From Paramecium sonneborni (taxonomy: Eukaryota > Ciliophora > Oligohymenophorea > Peniculida > Parameciidae): a stretch of DNA of 28,787 nt. The position numbers were made by a program, and so were the translations under genes. The stretch lies in the NCBI GenBank assembly GCA_905182985.1, contig CAJJDN010000169.1, forward strand, positions 1 through 28,787, written 5' to 3'. The notes beneath the pieces were generated by a model, which worked only from the letters and a program-made list of their open reading frames with translations, did not search any database and had not been told where the DNA came from. This document shows, piece by piece, positions 1-11,641 of the stretch. Position 1 is the stretch's first letter. Each line of letters begins with the position of its first letter.

Positions 1-221
1 GGCCAACTTGATCTTAAAAATAAATTTTTAAAAGTTTATTATTAAAAAACACATTTATTAGAAAAAAAAACCAAAAATTTATTGTGACTGCTAAAATAGA
101 ACTTCCATTATAATCTTAATTTAATATTTGTATTTGTAATGTGATAATTTTAATAAAATTTAGGTAATTATCAATATAAAATTTAGGAATTAATTATTTT
201 TTTAATTTAAAGTAATAGAAA

Positions 222-1509
222 ATGAAATAAATACCCTGTTTTAAACATGAAGGCTCTTTTCTACTTTTCATCAAAGTTGGAAAAGATAAAACAGAATATA
301 TTTGTGAGGAATGTTGCTTGGAATTATAGGATAAAGCCCTAAATGTTAATTTTGATAAGTTAATTCTTATCAAGAAAGTATGATATAAAAAGCTATAATA
401 AAAGGCATTAAAATCACCTGAATTCTTGTTATCAAAACTAAACCTAGCTCCTAATTTTATATAATTCTTAAATGAATTAGATAAATATAATGAAAAGAGT
501 TTGAATAATCTTTTGTTAGATTTCAAAACTAAAATTGCAAATATATAAAATACTCTCTAGGCAGTTTATAAAGAATTAGAATTATAAGCCAAATAATTTC
601 TAGAATTTAAATAAAAAATACGGGATGAATTACAAAAAGTAAATATTTTATCGAGAATAATAGATTATAAAATTCGATTCATTTAAATAATTTACAGGAA
701 ATCTTGAATAATTAGGAGATTCAATCAATCCATAAGCTATAGAAAAGAATGAAAAAATTCTTCATTAATATTTATTAGATCTTATAAAAAATGATTCTAA
801 AGAACTTAATTAAACATTAAATGATATTTTAAATAGTATCAAATTAGAACAAAAAGATTAAAATCAAGAATAATATCCATAATTTAAAACTTTATTGGAA
901 TAGTTTAACATCTTTACTTCGAGTTAGATATAATTCTAGGATTAATTAGATATATTATATAACGGAACAAAAATTGAAAGTCAATTATTGTAAGGAAATT
1001 ATAAAAGAAGACTTAACAATACCATTTCATATAAACTCAATAAAATAATAAAGAGCCATTAACAAATATATTTGAGTACAAGAGACGGATTAAGTGGATA
1101 ATCTTTTTGGAGTAAGGTAAATGGAAAATCAAATTTATTAATGATATTTAAATCTAAAAGTGGATATATATTTGGTGCATTTTCTCCCTGTTTATGGTAA
1201 TAAACTTTGAATAATTACGTTTAAGATAATACATTATCATCATTTTTATTTTCATAGACACATGATTAAATATATCCTTTAACTGAAGGAGGCAAATCAA
1301 ATGCTATTTATTGTAATCAATCATATGGACCTACTTTTGGTAATGGCTATGACTTATAAATTGCAGCAGATTTTAATAGCGGGGCTTCAAATTTAGGAAA
1401 TTCTTATTAGCGCAGTTAATATCAAATTGCGAATTATGGTATCCATTTATCTGGATAATCAACTCCAAATATAATTGAATGTGAGATATATTAGGTCATA
1501 TTTGCGTGA
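222..1509 (+). CDS. TLDc-domain protein with N-terminal Cys/His cluster
   Basis: This is an intact three-exon gene of 411 codons (exons 222-377, 405-638, 664-1509; introns of 27 and 25 nt). Residues 1-40 hold a CxxH and a CxxC-type cluster (PCFKHE, then CEECC), resembling a B-box-like zinc site. The middle is helical and Lys/Gln-rich, probably coiled coil. Residues about 268-411 form a TLDc domain with recognisable blocks: FGAFSPCLW, SSFLFSQ, YPL followed by GPTFGNGYDL, and ending shortly after IIECEIYQV. TLDc domains occur in oxidation-resistance and V-ATPase-regulating proteins, but the role of the ciliate versions is unknown. The start is the first ATG in frame and lies just before the Cys cluster. 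The first intron is a multiple of three but contains an in-frame TGA. The gene structure and TLDc call are firm; function is not. Confidence 0.88.
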
Positions 1510-1559
1510 AAATATAAATAATGTCGAGAGTTATATCAGTCTTTTTTTAAGCAGATATA

Positions 1560-2885
1560 TATTGGTGGTTTTTTTTAAGTTTATAAATCTCCTTAAAAAC
1601 TTGTGGATACAAAAATCCAAGATAACTTCGTAAAATATACATTTTATTTCTCTTTATTAACCTTAATAAAAATATCTTTGTTTTTAGCTTAAGACTTCTG
1701 TTTGATTTTATATTGAATTTACCACATCTTCCATCATTTTACTTTGAAAATATTGTGATTTTATGTTTTAATCTAAATTTTCTTGCAATCAGTTGTTCTT
1801 TTATACTAGTTTAGATTTTAATTAAATACTAAATAGAGAAATATCAACAGAAATTTCAAGATAGAATTCTTTTCTTCTCCGATTAAATCTTTCTTCTTTA
1901 AAAAATATTTTGAGTGCAGTTTCTGTTAAATTGGAACCTTACTGAAGGTACTTTACCAAATAACTCTAATCTTCAAGTGACAGCCAAGACATTATTTCCT
2001 TTCTTCAATGTTATTATCAATTAAAAGTTCGTAACCACTTTGAAGGCCTGTAAGGATCATGTTGATTGTACCGATAAAAAGTTAGGTTGCACTGCTACTA
2101 ATTTACCATTTATACAAAAGATCTTTCTAACTTTTAAGATAGTAACAACTCTACCATTATCAAAAAAAAATTCCCCTAAGATAAAATTTTATCAAATTCT
2201 GGTAATTTTCTATCATTATAATGGTTTATTGTAGGCAGAATACACCAAATTAAGCTACTGATTCTTATCTTTATTTGATTGAAATAAAAATATAGCAGTA
2301 TGATTTAGATCGATAATGGTATTAGTCGCCATTCTTGCAAGTATGTGGATTTGGAACTCAGAAACTTAGCTGAAATTGGATATGAATTTAGGGTTTCATT
2401 TTTGTAAACATCAAAAGTTTCCCCTTAACAATCTGAATAAAATTCCTGAATCTTAGGAACTAATATACTATGATGCCAAGATTGATAAACTGAGCCAATT
2501 ATTAGACCAATTAACATTGTATGTGTATTCCAAGACAAATTGAGAGGCGTAACTCTATTTTACCATTCCAAATTCCTCCAACTCTATTTTTAAAGACGAC
2601 GTTTTTAGAATTAGTAATCCAAAAAGCTGCTGCTGTTGTATCTGATTGATATGATTACCATTAGGATTTTACAAAAACCATAAGATTGTGTTCAAAAGCG
2701 TTGTACATTTCATTACGAACCTAATTATAGATAGCATGACGGATGTTATCTTAAACAACTAAAAGAGAAACATTTTATAATCCTATGCAACGAGCATTGG
2801 AATCATGGATGGAGTTGCTTCTAATATATGAGTTTAAAAAGACAAATATCTTTAGTGACCACCATTTACAACATAATGTCTTATA
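1560..2885 (-). pseudogene. Decayed G8 / parallel beta-helix (fibrocystin-PKHD1L1-like) gene fragment
   Basis: On the minus strand, pieces in different frames line up with the beta-helix part of G8-domain, PKHD1L1/CEMIP-type secreted or membrane proteins. From 5' to 3' these are NSIHDSNARC with LLVVQDN (near 2820-2760), SDTTAAAFWITN (near 2640-2600), SWNTHTMLIG and FYSDCQGETF (near 2540-2420), then DPYRPSKWLRTFN, and finally VPSVRFQFN near 1930. The reading frame changes several times and TGA codons interrupt it. No 20-35 nt GT-AG introns were found that would restore continuity. Ciliates carry large families of these proteins. I infer a pseudogene truncated at both ends; the first recognisable residues are near 2885. 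The family assignment rests on remembered motif patterns, so moderate confidence. Confidence 0.62.
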
Positions 2886-3240
2886 AATTTAAAGTTTATT
2901 TCTTAATATTCAACTCATTGTATAAAACTTTTCAAAATATATTAGGATATTTATAAATAATTAAAAAAAAATATGAATAAAAAAAGTAATCCTAAATTGA
3001 TTATGATGATGAAATTTTAAAATATCATTCATTTACTTTTCAAAAAAACATTTTAATATTCTTCCTAAATGGGGAACAAATTTTGTTTCTCTCTTTTTTA
3101 TTTTTCGCTCCCTTAAAAGAAAAGATTTTTATTAAATAAATCATTCAATTGAGAAAATACGATAACAAAAAAGTCAGGCATTTAAAAAGTTATATGAAAA
3201 TTAGTACGTTTTAAAAAATTCTTGGATTTTGGGATATTTG
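2886..3240. other. AT-rich spacer between two decayed genes
   Basis: No convincing coding stretch, RNA or repeat was recognised here. Both flanking relics lie on the minus strand, so this could include degraded upstream coding sequence of the beta-helix relic, but nothing can be aligned by eye. Confidence 0.4.
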
Positions 3241-3368
3241 CTATATTTATAATTAATTCAGTTAATCATTTAATTTTCTTAAGACTTAAAAATCATTATA
3301 ATATAAAATTGATGAGCCTATAGGCATAACTTGAATAAAAGCATTAGAAAAGTAATTTAATTGTGATT

Positions 3369-5932
3369 TCAATTCTTCAAAATTAACTGCTTTTAATCAT
3401 ATTTAGATATTATGGTGTTAAATTTATCCAATTCATTAATCTAATCCTTAATATTATGACTAATTATTTTTTATGGTCTATCTGAGATTTTAAAAAAATC
3501 TAAGATGCTGATTTGGCAAATTTCAGTGAATTTATCATCTATTTTTTTCTAATCGTCGTACAGTATCTTAGCAATAAAATCAATTGTTATAATATTCAAG
3601 ATATGTCGATAAAATTTCGTTCAATGAGGTAATAACTTAAATAAATGGCCTTCTAATTCAGGAGTTATAATTCCTTATATCAATATAATTAAATAAAATT
3701 TAAATAAAAAATTCAAGTTATATTGAATTTGAAATTTATAGATTTGTAATTATTTTATTATCTCTTTTTTAATATATTATTACATTTTCCAATAAGATTT
3801 GATTTAATCATTTCCATTTTTTAATAACAAACTCAGTTTTTATTAATTACCTTTCTGTTGTTTTTTTATTGATTCTTCATAAATCTATTCTGTAATCAAA
3901 TCACTTATTTTGATTTAAGCTAGACTATTGTTGTTCATCAATTTAACAGGATTCTGCACAATAAATTTTTATGTAATTATCTTAATCGCTTTGTAAATCC
4001 CATTCAATATTTTTTATTAAAATTGGTCTTTAACATCTTTCATTATCTCATCTTTCCATTTTTATTATATTCAATCCATAGTAAAAATAACAACTATGAT
4101 TTTATTATATAATTTTTTCTCAATTTAGTAAATACAAAAAAGATAAGATTTTCAAAACTTTCATCATTTCTTTATTTTTCGAACATCAAACCAATTTAAG
4201 CAATGGTATCTATTAAATCGTTTTTGATTTTAAAAGCTATTCTTCATCAATAAAAAATCTGCTAACATGCTCTAGTTACTTCATGAAAGAAATTGTAATG
4301 ATTTATACTTCTATTTATTTCATAAGTATTACGTAATCCATCAAAAAATATCAAATCATCAATCTTCAGATGTTACATTTGAAATGTTTGACTAGAATTT
4401 TTATGAGATATTTTAATTTTAGTATTTATGTCTTTTATATCAAATATTTATTATCCAAAATAATTATAATATTTTCAGGATTACTTAATATATAATAATG
4501 AGATATACTTCAATTTTGATATATTTATTAAAAATAACTATATTTTTTATTTTATTAAACATTTAATCATGCTTTTCCCAACTCTTGTCATACCGAAATA
4601 AAAATACAAGGTTTATCTTAATTTTAATTTTAATTTCGAGGAATTATTTTCTTTATCTATGCTAAGCTTTACAGAAAATAAAAATGGGTATTAATATAAA
4701 ATCTAAGTTTTATCAATACTTAAAATATTATTTTCATTTATACAATCTTAATTGAAATTATACTTCTACAATTTTTGTAAAATTTAATTACCAGATTCAA
4801 ATCAATTCAAATAAAAATTGAAGCAATTAATTAATAACTTCAATATGTGATTAACCTTCATGAATTGATTATAAGTAAACCTCCAGTTATGTATTTTCTT
4901 TAACAATATTAATTAAATATTCTCTAATTTTCTATCTATATTTTATTAAAACCTCTTGAAGTTGATCTAACTTCCTGAATTGCTAAAATAAAATGTGCAT
5001 ATCACAAATAATAGTATTCAAACTTTATAAATATTGAGACACATTTTCATTACTATCTTTTTCATTATTCAGATTAACAGTTAGGTCAATCATTAACTAT
5101 AAATCTTTATATAATATAATAAAATAAAAGTACTAGTTATAAAGATGATTAAGTTCTTTTTCAAATTATTTTAAAAATATTTACTTAGTCTTATAAATAT
5201 ATAGTTAATTTATATATAAATCAAGTTAATTGTAAAAACACATTGCATTTATTTGAAATTATAAATTCATAATATTTAACTAATTCATTCAATTTTGCAA
5301 TAAATGAAAAATCAAAAAAATTACAGCATTCAGTATTTTCAAAATATATTTTTTTTATGAAATTTTACTAGAATTTGATCAACACTTTTTACTATAAAAT
5401 CTTAGAATTCCTTTTAATTATCATTCTTTTGTTTAAAATAGTCTTATTAAGTGGAAATAAACTCTTATAAAAATTTCTAAATCTATATAAATTCTATAAA
5501 TTTATTTTTTCATTATTTTTTATTAAATCATTAAAGCAATAGCAGAAAATATTTTATTATTCTTTTTGCTTATTATTAAATTGAAACTCACATAAAAATC
5601 CACCATTCCATTTTCTGTCTTCGCTGTTATTAATTGAAAACTAAAGTAAACCATTTGAGTATATTTCATGATTTGTTAAATCAATATAAAATAAAAATTT
5701 CTACACATTATTTCTTTTTTTAACTGCTCGTTCAGGAATCGGGTCTAATAATATTTATAGACAATTTTAAAATATTAATAAAAATACATTCTTGTGTTTA
5801 ACATAATATATTATCTCAAATCTTCCTGAAATTATTTATTTTATTAATAGAGTTTTGTGATTAAAATACATAATTGTTCTTAGAGAATGTAAAAAAACAA
5901 AAAATTATGAGTTTGAGATATATAAGATTATC
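3369..5932 (-). pseudogene. Decayed large P-loop NTPase (GTPase-like) gene
   Basis: A long minus-strand coding relic in at least four frame segments. The N-terminal segment runs from about 5932 to a TGA at 5221-5223 and is Lys/Asn/Phe-rich. A second segment in another frame (about 5200 to a TGA at 4797) is helical. A third frame contains FGMTRVGKS, a Walker A P-loop, at 4571-4594. After further shifts comes DLIFFDGLRNTYEINRS, which resembles a switch II (DxxG) region, then a long helical C-terminal part with a TGA in frame at 3621-3623 and a final TGA at 3369-3371. No short GT-AG intron explains the frame changes. Paramecium has families of such large GTPase-like proteins. The first ATG in the opening frame is at 5804. 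It faces selenophosphate synthetase head to head across about 220 bp. Decay is seen directly; the exact family is inferred. Confidence 0.65.
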
Positions 5933-6025
5933 TTCAGAAACTTAATTTTCTAAAATTTGATTATCTATTAATATGGTGTGTTTAAATGTTGAAATATTTT
6001 TAAAATTGTATAATAAATAAAAAAA

Positions 6026-7172
6026 ATGTAAAAGTTTATAAAGCCATAAAATTTGTAATAAGTCTACCCTTTATTATTTAATTGGTAACCTGAAAATCAT
6101 GGTTTAGGAAAAGGTTTTGCAATGACAAACTTTACAGAATTAAAAGGATGTGGATGTAAGGTTCCATAAACATAATTGTTGAAATATTTAGGATAGATTG
6201 GTAAAGGTGATATAGGATCAGAAACACCTGATGTTTCAGTATTTCCAATAAATTAGACAAATAATTTCCATACGATTTCAACAATAGATTACTTTTATCC
6301 TCTTGTAGCGAATCCTTATGCATAAGGTAGAATAGCATGTTGTAATGTGTTGAGTGATCTTTATGCTATGGGTGTAACATAAGTTGATACTATGTTAATG
6401 GTATTAGGTGTATGTACAAAAATGACAGAAGAAGAGAAATAAATATCTACATCTTTAATGTTAAAAGGTTTTAATGATTGTGCTAAAGAAGCAAATACAT
6501 CTGTAACTGGTGGTTAAAGTGTTTAAAGTCCATGGCCATAAATGTATATATATATATAATTAATTAATTAGAGGTGGTGTAGGAATAGCTTCAAATCATA
6601 GAGATGATTTTATTATGCCAAATGGTGCAGAACCTGGTGATTATTTAATTTTAACAAAACCATTGGGTGTTTAAATAGCTGTTAATACATTTTAATGGAT
6701 GACAACTAGTCCATAAAAATGGGATGCTATTAAAGGAATAACTAATTAAAATGAAATTAATTAAGCATTTGATGTTGCTACTAAAAGTATGTGTTTATTG
6801 AATGCTGCTGCTGCATCATTATTTAAAAAATATTAAATTAAAGCAGCTACTGATGTCACTGGATTTGGAATCTTAGGACATGCTAAATATCTTGCTTAAG
6901 CATAAAATTTAAATGTTGAATTTGTTATTGATACATTACCTATTATTAGAAATCTTTATAAATTAGATAAAATTGCAAGAGATTTTAAATTTAAAGAAGG
7001 TTTTGCTGCTGAAACATCTGGAGGTTTATTAATAGCTACAAAACATCCAGATTCATTTTTAAAAGATTATAAAGATCTTATTGGAGAATGGGGATGGGTC
7101 ATTGGTAAAGTTGTAGAAAGTAAAAAAAGAAATGCTGTCATTTCAGAAAATGTTAAAATTTATGAAGTTTGA
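6026..7172 (+). CDS. selD: Selenide, water dikinase (selenophosphate synthetase)
   Basis: This enzyme makes selenophosphate from selenide and ATP, the selenium donor for selenocysteine and selenouridine synthesis in the cytosol. The gene has 372 codons in two exons; a 28-nt intron (6544-6571) splits the codon after PWPQ and restores PWPQ-IGGVGIAS. Recognisable family blocks are FTELKGCGCKVPQ at residues 36-48, TIDYFYPLV with GRIACCNVLSDLYAMG (ATP and metal binding), GGQSVQSPWP, and TDVTGFGILGHA with GFAAETSGGLL near the C-terminus. The catalytic position, selenocysteine in several animals, is an ordinary cysteine here (TGT at 6155, Cys44), followed by Lys45. Length matches the family (about 340-400). 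The start at 6026 was chosen because it opens a conserved-looking N-terminus; the next ATG at 6122 would leave only eight residues before the GCGC motif. Confidence 0.95.
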
Positions 7173-8062
7173 GATTATATATAATATTAATCAATTTATA
7201 AATAAAATAGAGATTATTTTTTTAATATTCTACAATCAAAGGATATTAATAACAAAAACATATTTGTTAATAAATAATTTCTTAAGACTCAATAAAATAT
7301 ATAGATTTACATTAATATTAACTTAATATATAATAGTTATTATAAATGTGAGTTATTTATTATCTATTATAAATAAAATAGAAGAAATTTTAGAAAAAGG
7401 CATCAAAATAATAAATGCAAATTTAACTTTCCATTTCAAATTTCATTTATCCCTTAATTTATCTTTTAATCTTAAACGAATGTTCAACATGAGAGAAGAT
7501 AAATATCTAAAAAATTTATTACAAAATTTTTAAAGTCCTCTTTTTTGATAAAAATAAATAGATTCAGATATTTAATCATTTATGATTTTTAAACATCAAT
7601 AAAAGATGCTTAAATCTAAATAAATTTTATATATATTTATAGGAAAAAGGTCATTTTATATTTTATCTTATTCTATATAAAATTAAGTATTAATTTTATA
7701 TTTCTTATCCTAAAAAAGAAGTTCATCCATCAGATTAAAATAAACTATCCAGATTAATTTAGTTTTATCACAAATGATTGTCAATCCTAATATACATTTT
7801 GAAGTTTTCCACATTTCTTAGATTTATTTACTTAAATATAACTATAAACCTATTGAAGAACATTTTTTTATTAAATATTTAACTTCTTTTGAATTCTTAT
7901 AAAAAATTAGAATTTATTATTTATAGTAATAAATACCAAATATATAGAATAAAACAATATTAAAAATATAGAAAAATATAAAATAATTATATGATCAATT
8001 TCGTCAGAGAATCTTCAAACTAAGAAAAGTTGTTCGATAGTTATAGGCATTAAAAAATTATC
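7173..8062. other. Long AT-rich region without a supported gene
   Basis: About 890 bp between selenophosphate synthetase and the four-helix membrane protein, longer than usual for a compact Paramecium macronuclear genome. A plus-strand frame is open from an ATG at 7582 to beyond 8062 with TGA as the only stop, and a smaller one covers 7348-7533. Neither shows a recognisable motif. The first runs straight into the next gene in a frame that conflicts with its first exons, so I treat it as chance or as a relic rather than a gene. Confidence 0.45.
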
Positions 8063-8809
8063 ATGATTAAACATACAATCATTCTAATTTTCATTGTGGA
8101 AAGCATTGTGATTATGAGTAAAACATTTTGCTAATGAAGCGTAAATATTTATGTTAGCTTACTATCAAATGTATACACCAAATAAAAAAGAGTATTAGAA
8201 ATTATGGATATCATTTTTTTACAGTTGTTAGGGAAATAATTGCTTTTTAAATAGGTATTTAATTTAGTGAATTAAGGAATATATGTTAATATATTTCCTA
8301 TGAAAAAGAATATTATCAATCATATTGCTATGATAATTCAATGATGAATATTATTAGATATGTTTTGAGTTCCATTCTTATTTTTATTATACTTTTAATG
8401 TTCTTTGATATTTATCGAATTTTCAAAATCAAAAAGGAATTAAATGTCCAAATAATGTCATTCGATTTAATATAGCAAGCAAAGAAATATTAAATCCTCA
8501 TAATACTCTTATTATTTGTTTATTATGCGATCCTTTTAATTTTCATCTTTTGCATAGATGGGGAATGTAATTTTATTACATTATTTAGATGGTAGTGCCT
8601 TAGGATTTTCCTTTTATGTCGGAAGTTCAGGAACTATAATTTATATTATTATTCTAGCATACAACTGTTATGTAGAGGGAAGATTTACAAGAACAACCTA
8701 TTTCGAAAAAATGCTTAAATAATAACTTACTAAATCAGAAATTGAACATAGTTATGAATTCAAAACTGTTGAAAATAGAGGAGAGAGCTTTTATTCAGCA
8801 AAAGAGTGA
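8063..8809 (+). CDS. Small four-helix membrane protein, unknown family
   Basis: Four exons joined by three 22-nt introns (8118-8139, 8255-8276, 8567-8588) give a 226-residue protein; the total length is an exact multiple of three and each splice restores a hydrophobic, ordinary-looking sequence. Predicted membrane segments lie near residues 3-25 (IKHTIILIFIVESIVIM), about 88-110 (SSILIFIILLMFF), about 130-152 (ILIILLLFVYYAILLIF) and about 158-180 (SSGTIIYIIILAY). The loop between helices 1 and 2 holds five cysteines and is probably lumenal or extracellular. The C-terminal tail is charged and ends FYSAKE. The topology resembles tetraspan proteins, but no family motif was recognised. The start is the ATG directly before the first hydrophobic segment. 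Confidence 0.72.
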
Positions 8810-9942
8810 TTATTTATTTTTGTATTTCTTATTATATCTAACCATATACTTTATGCTACAGGATACTATCTAAAATCTCAATTAATGTTTAGATAAGCTT
8901 ATTTCATAATTGTTTGATGTAAAATACAATTTAAGTTATATTCAAGACTCTTATTAATTTCTTAAAAACTAAATATTCTTAAATATTTGAGAATATATAA
9001 AATTCTCTATATTAGATTTAATGGAATATTCCTTAAATTTTAAAGATAAATAATAATTCAATTAAAAATTTTTAGTTTTAGTTAAGATTTACACTTTATT
9101 TTAGAATTTAAAATCATTTGTATTAATCCTAATAAAATCGAATATATTAAAAATAAAAAAATTATTAAAAACTACTTTTAGTAGTAATAACTTTAACAAA
9201 ATAGGAGAACTCTCAAATTTAAATTCTAATTCTAACTTAAATTCTGAATAATTTATTAAAATATCGTCACTATTCTTCATATTCTTTAGAATTAAATATT
9301 TTAAAGAGATGTTTTAATTTATATAGATTGAAAAATAAAGAGTAAGTTTATCTGTTTCATTTGTAACTATATTTTTACAATATCCAATAATAAGGATCAA
9401 AAATGTTTTATTTTTAAATAGATTTGACTATATTTTATTTATAATAATTTTAAATTTTTAATGTAAGTATTTTCCTTAATTTTGTTCTTAATTAATTTAG
9501 TTCTTTATTCCTTATCAAAATTCTACTACGTTATCAAAAATAAATTGTTATTTAATTAAGAATAAGTATAAAAAATAAATTTATAAATCATTAAATTTTA
9601 TATTTTAAACATTTTTTAAGAATTTTAGATTACAAATATTAAAAAAATTGTCAAAATTTATAGATAACGTTATATTTTTAAAGATATTAAAACTAGTTAG
9701 TTAATAAAATAAAGATGAACTTGTACTTTTTAGAAAATATAAGATATTTATTATTTCTTTTCAATGATTAGATTTCATAAAATTAATTAATTTTTTTTAA
9801 TGTATTTTATTAAATACTTGAAATAATAAATATTATAAATTAATATTAATTTAAATTTATTTATTAAAAAATATAATAATTCTTCTTGTTTAAATATAGA
9901 GATTTAATAATAAATAATATTAATATTAATATTTATATCAAT
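8810..9942. other. Long AT-rich region, one doubtful minus-strand open frame
   Basis: No homologous coding sequence was recognised in this 1.1-kb stretch between convergently oriented neighbours. A minus-strand open frame of 112 codons (ATG at 9280, TGA at 8942-8944) is present, but its make-up is mostly Phe, Asn, Lys, Ile and Leu as expected for translated AT-rich DNA, and it has no motif. I do not annotate it as a gene. Simple A/T runs and TTAA-rich stretches fill the rest. Confidence 0.4.
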
Positions 9943-11202
9943 TCAGATGTTAATAAGTATTAACATATAACTTACTATTAATAAGGTACTGAATATCTCT
10001 CTTTCTGGATCAATTAAATCATCAGCAAGACTATAGGTTCTTCTTTCAATAGGATATGGTCTTCCTGCATCAACAGGTCTGGCACCCAAATAGAATCTAT
10101 TTTATCTTAAATAAACTAAATCATTTTCTTTAATGACATCATTTTTAGTTAGTCCAAATGCTGGAAAGTCTTTAGCAGTCATGTTAGCTTTTAGATTAGT
10201 TTAGAATGGTTCTACACCTTATGGTAGATTTGAATTAAAATTAGCTGTAAATTAATCATTTTTAGGTGTTAGATATAATTGATCAACAACAAATTAAGCA
10301 AATTATGCACCTGGTACAACAGATGATGCATCACCTTCCCAAATAAGAGAACCTAACATTTCTAATTCCATTTAAGAATTAGTATTTCCTTAATCTGGAA
10401 AGAAATTGATTTTTAAACCAAAAGTTGAATCAGTAGGAAACCATAGTTCTCTTGTAATATAAATTGTAGTTAATTAATTATTTGCATCTCTTCCTGGTCT
10501 GATTTCTTTAGTCATACTACTCCAAACACCATTAATCATTTCTTCTTTAAGTTCTTCTAAACTTAATGATTCAACATCATCATTTAAAGGAATTAATGGA
10601 GCACATAATCCTTTTGGTGGTTAGGTTTAAGTGGCTTCATTTCCAAATGCATCAACTTCTCCCATGTATAGATAATTATCTTTGATGTAAATTAAATCAT
10701 ATGCTATAAAAAACTAATTCGCTAATTTATTAAAAACTGGAACAGCTAATGTTGTAACATTTCTAGGTTAATCTTTAACCCAAGGTTTATCTCCATTTTC
10801 TAATTAATTAAATGCATTCACTAATTCATCTGTATGTAAAGTTATTATAGCTGACTTATTAAATGTGAATTAACATAAGTATGCACCTTTTATTACATCA
10901 CTTTCACTTTAAAATGTAATTACACCTACTCCTTCAATTGATGTTGTTCTATTTTTCCCAGAATAATCATTAAAATTTTCTATCTTTGTTGAAAATTCAA
11001 ATTCTTATGTGAAATTCCATTCCCTTCTTTAATATTCAGCAACAACTGTGTCTTATATTTAATTTGGTATCAATTCTAATGAAAGACTCTTCCATTCATT
11101 CACAATTTTCTCTTTTAATTCATCAAGTGTTTAAGTTTACACTCCATTCATCATTATTATCAATGTTATGAAGCTCAATATAGTAAATGAGTTATTTTTC
11201 AT
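9943..11202 (-). CDS. Secreted or membrane-anchored protein of unknown family
   Basis: A single-exon gene of 419 codons, open in one frame from the ATG at 11200-11202 to the TGA at 9943-9945. The first 22 residues (MKNNSFTILSFITLIIMMN...) look like a signal peptide. The last 15 residues (STLLIVSYMLILINI) are hydrophobic, so the protein may be GPI-anchored or held by a C-terminal membrane segment. The body is well mixed, with clear coding character and blocks such as RTTSIEGVGVITF, PPKGLCAPLIPL, TRELWFPTDSTFGLKINFF and VYLRQNRFYLGARPV. Few cysteines are present, unlike Paramecium surface antigens. I do not recognise the family. The coding call is strong because no stop occurs over 1.26 kb and codon use is ordered; function is unknown. 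Confidence 0.85.
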
Positions 11203-11641
11203 ATTTATTTACTTATTTTCAAGAACTAAAAATTCGTATCTTTTAAATTAATACTAGGAATTTCTGAATTCCTAATATAAAAAATCAATTTTTTTTTATC
11301 AAGTTAATTCTCAATCATTATAAAATTTTCATATACCATTTAGCAACCACTTTATAAATTAATTTCAATACTTATAATCCTACTATTCATAAAATATAAA
11401 AATTTCTTTCAAAAAAATAATTACCCTTATAGAGGTATTTTATAATGTTAATCATTAAAAAATTAGAACATTTTAGATGAATCAAGACACTTATGTTTAT
11501 TTTATCAATTATTATACATTAAAAATTAATAATTCTAAAAGAATCAGAGGGTTGTTTAAATCAAAGTTGTGAAATATTTTAAATTAAACCAATTTAATTA
11601 AATCAATACTATTGATTAAATATATATTTATAAAAAATAAT
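11203..11641. other. AT-rich upstream spacer
   Basis: This 440-bp stretch lies upstream of the secreted-protein gene and downstream of the decayed gene to its right. No coding sequence or RNA was recognised. It includes an imperfect palindrome around CTAGGAATTTCTGAATTCCTA near 11253-11273. Confidence 0.4.

Noticed and set aside
1..221. Telomere or chromosome end
   Set aside because: No C4A2 or C3A3-type repeat is present at either window edge; the right edge is inside a gene.
194..526. Minus-strand open frame of 110 codons
   Set aside because: Antisense to the first two exons of the TLDc gene, no motif; explained as a shadow.
2040..2234. Plus-strand open frame with Cys residues (CKDHVDCTDKK), thought of as a surface-antigen piece
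   Set aside because: The minus strand of the same DNA carries the better explained beta-helix relic (DPYRPSKWLRTFN and neighbours).
5169..5240. Possible 52-nt intron joining two parts of the P-loop gene
   Set aside because: Twice the length of every other intron here, and the further frame breaks and in-frame TGA downstream would remain.
7582..8062. Plus-strand open frame starting MIFKHQQKML
   Set aside because: No motif; it would continue into the membrane-protein gene in a frame that is contradicted by its splice pattern. Chance open frames are frequent with one stop codon.
8942..9280. Minus-strand open frame of 112 codons
   Set aside because: Composition is that of translated AT-rich DNA and no block looks conserved.
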